This document shows positions 58,614 to 64,000 of a stretch of 64,000 nucleotides of DNA, one piece after another. The first letter of the stretch is position 1. Each line of letters begins with the position of its first letter. Made by a program: the position numbers and the translations under genes. The DNA comes from Medakamo hakoo. Lineage: Eukaryota; Chlorophyta; Trebouxiophyceae; Coccomyxaceae. The notes below the pieces were generated by a model. It made no database searches. It was not told where the DNA came from and saw nothing but the letters and a program-made list of their open reading frames with translations. The DNA is taken from positions 868,001-932,000 of the forward strand of contig CP089459.1 of the NCBI GenBank assembly GCA_026636295.1, in the 5' to 3' direction.

Positions 58614-60897
58614 TCATTTGGTTGGATGAGCTGCTGCCACGCCCTCCAGCCCGGGGCTGGGCGTGTGCGGCGGCGGCGTCGCGCCCGCCAGCGACGCGCG
58701 CAGCCAGGCCGGGCGCGCGAATTTCTTCACCACGGCGGTCAACGGCGAGGGAGGCCCGGCGGGCGCGGCCGCCGTCGGGCTGGCCGTGCCGCTGTTGCCC
58801 GCGCGCACGACGCGGCCAGCCTCGGCCGCCGCGGCGCGGCGCAGGCGCACGATGTCCGCCGCCGCGGCCGCCAGGGCCCGCGGATCGGGGCAGGCCAGCG
58901 CCGCGGCACCTGCCGCAGCCGTGGAGACGGGCGGTGGCGTCGTGGACAGCGCCGGGCCGGCGGCCGTCGTGGCGGTGGTGACGCCCGAGTCGGCGACGAC
59001 GAGCGCCGCGGCCACGAGCGCCGACGGCGGGTGGCGGGCCGTCACGCCGCCGTCCAACAACGCCAGGTCCGTGGAAAAGGCGGCGTCGGCGGCGGTGGCG
59101 GGCGACGCGCCCGCTGCCCGGCCCAGGAGTGCCAGCACGGCGGCGGGCGTGGGCGCGCACACGCGGAAGCCCAGCGCGGCGAGCAGCGCGCCCTCGGCCC
59201 GCAGCACCGCGTCTCCGGAGGTGGGCGGCCCGCCCTCGCGCGCCGGCAGGCGGGCCGCCAAGTCGGAGGCGGGCGGGGCGGCCGCTTCCTCGTGCTTGGC
59301 TGCGACGAGCAGCGCGGCGCCGGCCAGCAGCGGCAGGTTGTGCGGCGGCGGGTGCGGCGCGGCGGCCGCAGCCGGCGCGGGCGACAGCCCACCACCACCA
59401 CCACCTCCACTCCCACGCCCGCGCCGCCCGCCGCCACGACCCGCGCTGCTGCCCAGGTACCGGTCCAGCAGCGACACGGCCAGGTGCAGCGTCTCCTGGT
59501 GGAAGCCGTACGCGTCAGAGGTGGAGACCAGCCAGCCGACGGCGTCGGTGCGGGCGGCGGCCGTCGCGGGCGGGAGCGCGGCCGGGAGGCTGGCAGGCTG
59601 CTTCACGGCACCGCCGCCGCCGCCGCCGCCGGCGGCGGCCTTGGCTTCCGCGGCCACCAGGTTGGCCACGAGCTCGCGCAGGTCGTCGGGCGGCGGCGCG
59701 GCTGCCGCAGACACGGGCGGCGGGCTGGCGCCCACGCGGCGGCACCCACCGTCGTCGCGGCCGGCGGGCGGCGTCGCTCCGATCGCGGCCGCGGCCGCGA
59801 CCTCGGCCGCGCCGCCCGCGCAGCCCGCCAGCAGCAGCGGCGTCGGGAAGGCCGCTCCCGCCGCCTCAGCGCCCACGTCCTCTTCGTCGTCGCCCGACCA
59901 GTCGGCGGCTTCTTCGTCGCAGGCGAGGTCGGCGGCCAGGCAGGCGTCGTCGTCTTCGTCGTCGGACGAGGGCGGGGACAGCCCGCGGCGGGGTGGTGGT
60001 GAGGCGGCTGCGCCTGCTGCTCCATCCACACCCACGCCCGCGCCCGCCAGCGCGCTGGACCCCCACCAGTCGTTGCCGGGCGCCGCCGGTTCGTGGCGCT
60101 TGGTCGGGGTGGTGCCGTCCGCGGTGTGGGGGCGCTGTGGAGGGGTGTAGGAGGGATGGGGATGGGGGTGGCAGGGCGTGTGGGTCAGGGCGGGGCGTGT
60201 GCAGATCTCGCGCGTGATGGGAGGGGGAGGCAAAGCGTCTCACGCGCTTGGTGCACACAAACGCCCCGCCCGCGCGGCCTTCCGGTCCATGATTCGTCCC
60301 CCTCCTGGCCCGAACAGGTGTAAAATCGACCGGGCAAGACATCTTGGGCGGGTCCAGGCCCGCGCAAGGGCGCACGCGCCCAGCATCGCTGCCGGCGTGA
60401 GGGAGGGGGGCCCATCGCGCACACGGGCGGAAGGCGGCAACGCGCGCCCGGAAACGGATCGTCCGCGCCCGCCCGCCCGCCCACTGCCGGCGGCAGTTGG
60501 CTCCCCTTTCTCAGTGGCGACAGGCCTCGACCACAGGTTGAGGGCGAGGCGGGCGCCGAGGCCCACGCGTGCTGGGCGGGCGGCACCCGACCCGCGCGGG
60601 TGGCCTCGCCTCGTCTCCGGCGTTGAATAATACGCATGCCTGCCCCCTTACGCGCGGCGGTTCGGCCCGCTGCCGCGTCCTTCCACGCACCTTGCTCCCC
60701 ACGACGACTTGGGCACCGCCGTCAGCTCCAGCCTGGGCGGGCGCAACAGCGGGCGCGGACTGTCCTGCCGCGTCAAACTGCAGGAAGAGCGACGCTGCGG
60801 ATGAACCGCTGCCGCCCGACTGTTCGACGGCCAACCCCGCGCAATCCGCCTCCTCCGCCGCCGCCGCCTTGCGGGCGCGCGGCGACGTCTTCCACAT
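58614..60897 (-). CDS. Cyclin-box protein with acidic N-terminus
   Basis: Two exons, 60897-60691 and 60134-58614 (556-bp intron, donor GTGCGTGG), encode 575 residues. An acidic segment (SPPSSDDEDDDACLAADLA, WSGDDEEDVGAEAAG) precedes the cyclin fold. The fold shows TDAVGWLVSTSDAYGFHQET, LHLAVSLLDRYLGSS, LPLLAGAALLVAAKHEEAAA and VLRAEGALLAALGFRVCAPT (cyclin box helices 1-5). A degenerate second fold and an Ala-rich tail follow. Helix spacing suggests an A/B/D-type mitotic or G1 cyclin. No clear destruction box or LxCxE was seen; the exact class is open. Gly-rich loops interrupt the first fold. Confidence 0.83.
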
Positions 60898-61238
60898 CGG
60901 GGTGTGGGTGGGGGCGGGGAGGAGGGCGGGGAGGGTTTTACCGTCCCCCTCGCTCTTTTTTGATTTGGGGTCTGAATTGGCAGGCTTCCACCCGACCAAA
61001 CCATCTACACCTGCTTCTTTTTCTCACTACCTCCGCCGTCCCACCACCCGACTCCCCACGACCACCGCCGCGGCAGCGCCCAGGAACTGGAGCAACGCTT
61101 TGCTAGCAAAGCGCCGCCGCGACCGGGGAGGCTGTTGGGTGGGAGGGAGGGAGAGGAGGGCCGGGTGGTGAGCCCACGCCTCCTCTCTCCTCCCATCCCA
61201 TCCCCATCCCCATCCCCTCATCCCACCCATCATCGTTG
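60898..61238. other. Intergenic, 341 bp, no supported gene
   Basis: The stretch lies between the cyclin start and the VMS1 stop. It contains a GGGGGCGGGGAGGAGGGCGGGGAGG block (about 60911-60935) upstream of the cyclin and CCCATCCC repeats (61190-61215) downstream of VMS1. Confidence 0.45.
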
Positions 61239-63080
61239 TCAGTACAAGCCTTGCGCCCGGGCCGCGGCCTGCAACCTCGCCTCGGCCGCCGCGGCCAGCT
61301 GGGCCCGCCGGGCCGCCGCCGCGGCGCCGCCGTCGCCGCCGCCTCCCCTCACCTGGCCTGGTTGGCGCCCGCCAGCCGGCCGGGCCGCCTTGCCCAGCGC
61401 CAGCGCCGCGGCCGCGGCCGTCGCCGCCTCGACCTCGGCCGCCGCCCTCGCCTCGGCCGCCTCCTTTTTGGCGGCGGCGGCCGCTTTGCGCTCCTTCTCC
61501 GCCGCCCGGGCCCGGGCTTTTTTGTCCGCGGCTTTAGCAGCCTGGGCAGCCTCGAGTGCGGGCGTCAGCGCAGACGGCACGCCGGCCGCGCCCAACCAGT
61601 CGACGGCGCCAGGCGCCGCGGCGGCCGCGCGCCGAAACGCGTCGCGCGTGGGGCGGTCCGCCGCGACGGCGTAGGCCGTCCGGCCGGCGCCGTCCTTCAG
61701 CAGGGCCGCCGTCGGGTCAGATGCTAAAATCGTGGCGACGGCAGCTGCGTCGCCCGCCCGGGCGGCCGCGTGCAGCGGCGGGTCGGGCGGAGGGGGGGCC
61801 GGCCCCTCCCCCTTCAGGTGGGCCGTGCCCTTGGCGGCCGGAGGCGGGGGCGGGGGCGCAGTGCTGGCCGGCCTGGCCACCGCCGCCCTCGCCACCTTGG
61901 CCTCCGGGCCCGGCACCGTGAACACGGTCAACAGCGCCCGCACCACCCGGCGGGCCTCCGAAAACGTCGGGCGGCGCACGGGGAAGGGCACGCCCCGCAC
62001 GCGCGGGTCGCGCCGGTCCAGGCGGGGGTCGCCCCCGTCCGGCCGCCCGGCCCCCCTGAAAATGGAGGCCGCATTGGCGACGCCGGGCGCGTGCACAAAG
62101 ATGCGGGACGCCCGCGCCAGGGCCGGGCCCCACTCCCCCAGCGTCGCCCGGATGTCCGCGTCCAGCGCCGCTTCGTTGTACCGCCGCAGGCTCGACCCCG
62201 CGCTTTTGATGGCCTTGCCGCTGGCGTCCTTGGCGGACTGGCGGCCGCCCGCCTTGGCGCGGACGACGTACCGGTGGGCGGTGCGGTGGAGGACCGGGCG
62301 GAAGAGGGGCGGGGCGTGGGCCGGCGCGGGCGACGGGGTGGGGGGCGGCGGCGGCGCGTCCGCGACCTCCACCACCGCCGCCGCAAAGTGCCCGCCTTTG
62401 GCCAGGATGACGGCCCAGGGCGCCTGGGACGCGCGCAGTGCGCTCAGCGCGGCGGCGGGCTCTTCCCCCGACCCGCTGCCCGGCAGGAGCGCCCGCCACA
62501 CCGCGAAAAAGGGCGGGGCGTCAGGCATGCCGGGCGGGGACGCAAACGTGGCGAGCGGGCCTGTGGAGGCGGCCGCCGCCGCACCGCGCCCGTCGCCGCC
62601 GCCGTCCGGCTCGTCATCGTCGTCGTCGGAATCGCTGCCAGACAGGGAGGAGACGTCAGAGGCACCGCCGTCGCCGCCGCCGCCGCCGCCGCCCCGCTGC
62701 GCGCTCAGCACGCGCTCCGCTTCCTCCACGCCCAGCGGCGGCTTGCCCGCCGCCGCCCGCCGCACGTTCAGCCGGTGCGCGTCGGACCGGGCGTGGTCGC
62801 GCTGGGCGGCCACGGAGGGGAAGGGCGGCGTCGTGGAGCCGGGCGTGCCGATGGCGCAGGCGCGGCAGGTCAGGCCCGCGTCGGTGGAGGTGGAGGCGGC
62901 GGAGGTGGAAGGAGGCGGCCGAGCAGCGCCGCCGCTCTCTCGTTGCGCGACCGCCGCCGCCGCCGCTGCTGCAGCCGCCGCGGCGTCGTCGGACGCGTCG
63001 GACCCATCCGCGGGCCGGGCGCCCGCGAACAGCGCGGGCGGCAGCTGGAACAGCGTGCCAAGCTGCACGGCGCCACCCAT
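61239..63080 (-). CDS. VMS1: VMS1/ANKZF1-type peptidyl-tRNA endonuclease of ribosome quality control
   Basis: Intronless, 613 residues. A C2H2-like zinc finger (LTCRACAIG then QRDHARSDAHRLN) lies near 75-110. The VLRF1 domain has FFAVWRALLP, APWAVILAKGGHFAAAVVEV, YVVRAKAGGRQSAKDASGKA and SAGSSLRRYNEAALDADIRA. The GxxQ catalytic loop (GGRQ) is intact. Ankyrin repeats (PLHAAARAGDAAAVATILAS, TAYAVAADRPTRDAFRRA) and a long charged Ala-rich coiled coil follow, ending in a basic region in place of a clear VCP-interacting motif. VMS1 releases stalled nascent chains by cutting tRNA on 60S subunits. The ATG at 63080 is the first in frame. Confidence 0.92.
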   Translation of the reverse strand: MGGAVQLGTLFQLPPALFAGARPADGSDASDDAAAAAAAAAAAVAQRESGGAARPPPSTSAASTSTDAGLTCRACAIGTPGSTTPPFPSVAAQRDHARSDAHRLNVRRAAAGKPPLGVEEAERVLSAQRGGGGGGGDGGASDVSSLSGSDSDDDDDEPDGGGDGRGAAAAASTGPLATFASPPGMPDAPPFFAVWRALLPGSGSGEEPAAALSALRASQAPWAVILAKGGHFAAAVVEVADAPPPPPTPSPAPAHAPPLFRPVLHRTAHRYVVRAKAGGRQSAKDASGKAIKSAGSSLRRYNEAALDADIRATLGEWGPALARASRIFVHAPGVANAASIFRGAGRPDGGDPRLDRRDPRVRGVPFPVRRPTFSEARRVVRALLTVFTVPGPEAKVARAAVARPASTAPPPPPPAAKGTAHLKGEGPAPPPPDPPLHAAARAGDAAAVATILASDPTAALLKDGAGRTAYAVAADRPTRDAFRRAAAAAPGAVDWLGAAGVPSALTPALEAAQAAKAADKKARARAAEKERKAAAAAKKEAAEARAAAEVEAATAAAAALALGKAARPAGGRQPGQVRGGGGDGGAAAAARRAQLAAAAEARLQAAARAQGLY

Positions 63081-63219
63081 CGTCAAAGTGAAGAGGGCGA
63101 GCGTGTTTCTTTCTTCCTGTGCTTCTCACTCTTCCTTTTTCGGACGGCCTGTGTGTTGGCACCCCATCCCAGAGAGGGCGCGGAGAGGCACACGCACACC
63201 CAACACCCACACACCACCA

Positions 63220-64000
63220 ATGGCCGACGAGGGAGTCGACCTGCTGTGGACGACGCGCAACGCGTTTTACGTCGGCGCGCACCAGGCGGCCATCGCCGAA
63301 GCGGCCGACCTGGATGGCCTGGGCGAAGTCGACCGGCTGGAACGCGACATCTTCACGTACCGGGCGTACGTGGAGCTGGGAAGCTACGAGGTGAGAAGGA
63401 CGGTGTGGACGGGACGGGCGGGACGGCGGCGGGAAAAAAAAGCCCGGGGGCGCCCCTCGCGCTCTGGTTGCGCGCATTGGGTCCGTCACGCAGCCGCGCT
63501 TTGGGGCGGTGTGCGTGCGCGGCCTTGAGGTGGCAGTCGCCTCGTCCCCTCGGCTGGGCGTGTACCAGACACGCTCGCACCCTCGTCTGTGACAGAGAGC
63601 ATGGAGGCCGCCCCCCTCCACACGCCGCACGCCGCACCTGCGCGCGCACGCGCCGCTCCTCTCCGCCCCTCTCAACCTCCCTCCCTCCCATCTCCTCCCG
63701 TCCCTCTCTCAGATCGTCCTCAACGAAGTCGGCGACGACGCGGCCCAACCCCTGCTCGCCGTCCGCCTCCTGGCTTCGCTGCGCGCCGGCAAGATCGACG
63801 CCGAAGCTGCGAAAGCCAAGCTGGCCGAATGGACGGCGCCCGGCGGGCCGGGAGCGGGCGACCCGACCACGCGGTCCGTTGCTGCGACGCTCGCGCTCGC
63901 GGCGGGCGACCCCACGGCCGCCCTCGCCGCCTGCCACGGCCTGGACGACGCCGCGCCTGAACTGGGCGCGCTCGCTGTCCAGGCCCTGTTAGCCCTGGAC
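63220..64000 (+). CDS. COPE: Coatomer subunit epsilon, 5' part, runs off the right edge
   Basis: Exon 1 is 63220-63390 and exon 2 runs from 63713 to beyond the window (322-bp intron). The 153 visible residues begin MADEGVDLLWTTRNAFYVGA and HQAAIAEAADL, continue ERDIFTYRAYVELGSYE|IVL and LLAVRLLASLRAGKIDAEA, the TPR-like helices of epsilon-COP. The subunit stabilises alpha-COP in the COPI coat for Golgi-to-ER retrieval. It is divergent with VMS1 over 139 bp. Both starts are preceded by pyrimidine/CA-rich leaders. Confidence 0.95.

Noticed and set aside
1-64000. Bacterial origin or operon structure of the window
   Set aside because: GT..AG introns, transit and signal peptides, COPI, CCR4-NOT, kinesin and CK2 genes make it eukaryotic nuclear DNA; no Shine-Dalgarno or polycistronic layout.

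Overview
This is a gene-dense, very GC-rich stretch (by eye roughly 70% G+C) of a eukaryotic nuclear genome. It has short introns with GT..AG ends and very short intergenic spaces. It encodes nucleus-encoded plastid proteins with plain chloroplast transit peptides: plastid bL21, CCS1, APS reductase, divinyl reductase, MET1, a TL17-like lumenal protein, a DUF1995 protein and DHQ synthase. That points to a primary-plastid green alga. The composition, compactness and few introns fit a small-genome picoplanktonic green lineage such as the prasinodermophytes (Prasinoderma-like) or a high-GC prasinophyte or chlorophyte. The exact taxon is inference.

Layout. 1-12.9 kb: left-edge partial gene (-), TBC RabGAP (-), MPV17/PMP22 protein (-), ATG18/WIPI PROPPIN (+), ARL8 GTPase (+), MORN protein (+), LDAH-type lipid hydrolase (-), DnaJ protein (-). 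13-26.6 kb: plastid bL21 (+), two adjacent cathepsin X/Z peptidases (-), C-terminal-motor kinesin (-), SET methyltransferase (+), CCS1 (+), CPBP-like membrane protein (-). 26.8-44.8 kb: APS reductase (+), lumenal pentapeptide protein (+), MET1 PDZ-TPR protein (-), GBP-like GTPase (+), DUF393 protein (-), SDHB (-), PPR protein (+), divinyl reductase (-), DUF1995 protein (+), DHQ synthase (-), small membrane protein (-), DUF1499 lumenal protein (+). 44.9-64 kb: APP1-type phosphatidate phosphatase (-), tyrosine recombinase-like protein with a transit-like N-terminus (+), LRR-kinase (-), secreted metzincin (-), CK2 alpha (-), CAF1 deadenylase (+), cyclin (-), VMS1/ANKZF1 (-), coatomer epsilon (+, runs off the right edge).

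How the genes work together. Several products serve photosynthetic biogenesis: haem attachment (CCS1), photosystem assembly (MET1, DUF1995/LPA3-like), chlorophyll synthesis (divinyl reductase), plastid translation (bL21) and sulfate or shikimate metabolism (APR, DHQS). Others serve membrane traffic and lipid turnover (TBC, ARL8, PROPPIN, COPE, LDAH, APP1). The order looks like ordinary host euchromatin without operons, with many divergent pairs sharing 100-200 bp. I saw no transposon, LTR element, CRISPR array, rRNA or recognisable tRNA.

Most noteworthy are: a 700-residue tyrosine recombinase-like protein with a complete apparent catalytic set and an organelle-type N-terminus; tandem cathepsin X paralogues that share no intron positions; a GTGCGT donor class found only in minus-strand genes here; homopolymeric A/T tracts at gene boundaries; and a lineage-specific-looking LRR-kinase and secreted metalloprotease. 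Exon joins were worked out by eye from frame, splice signals and family conservation.
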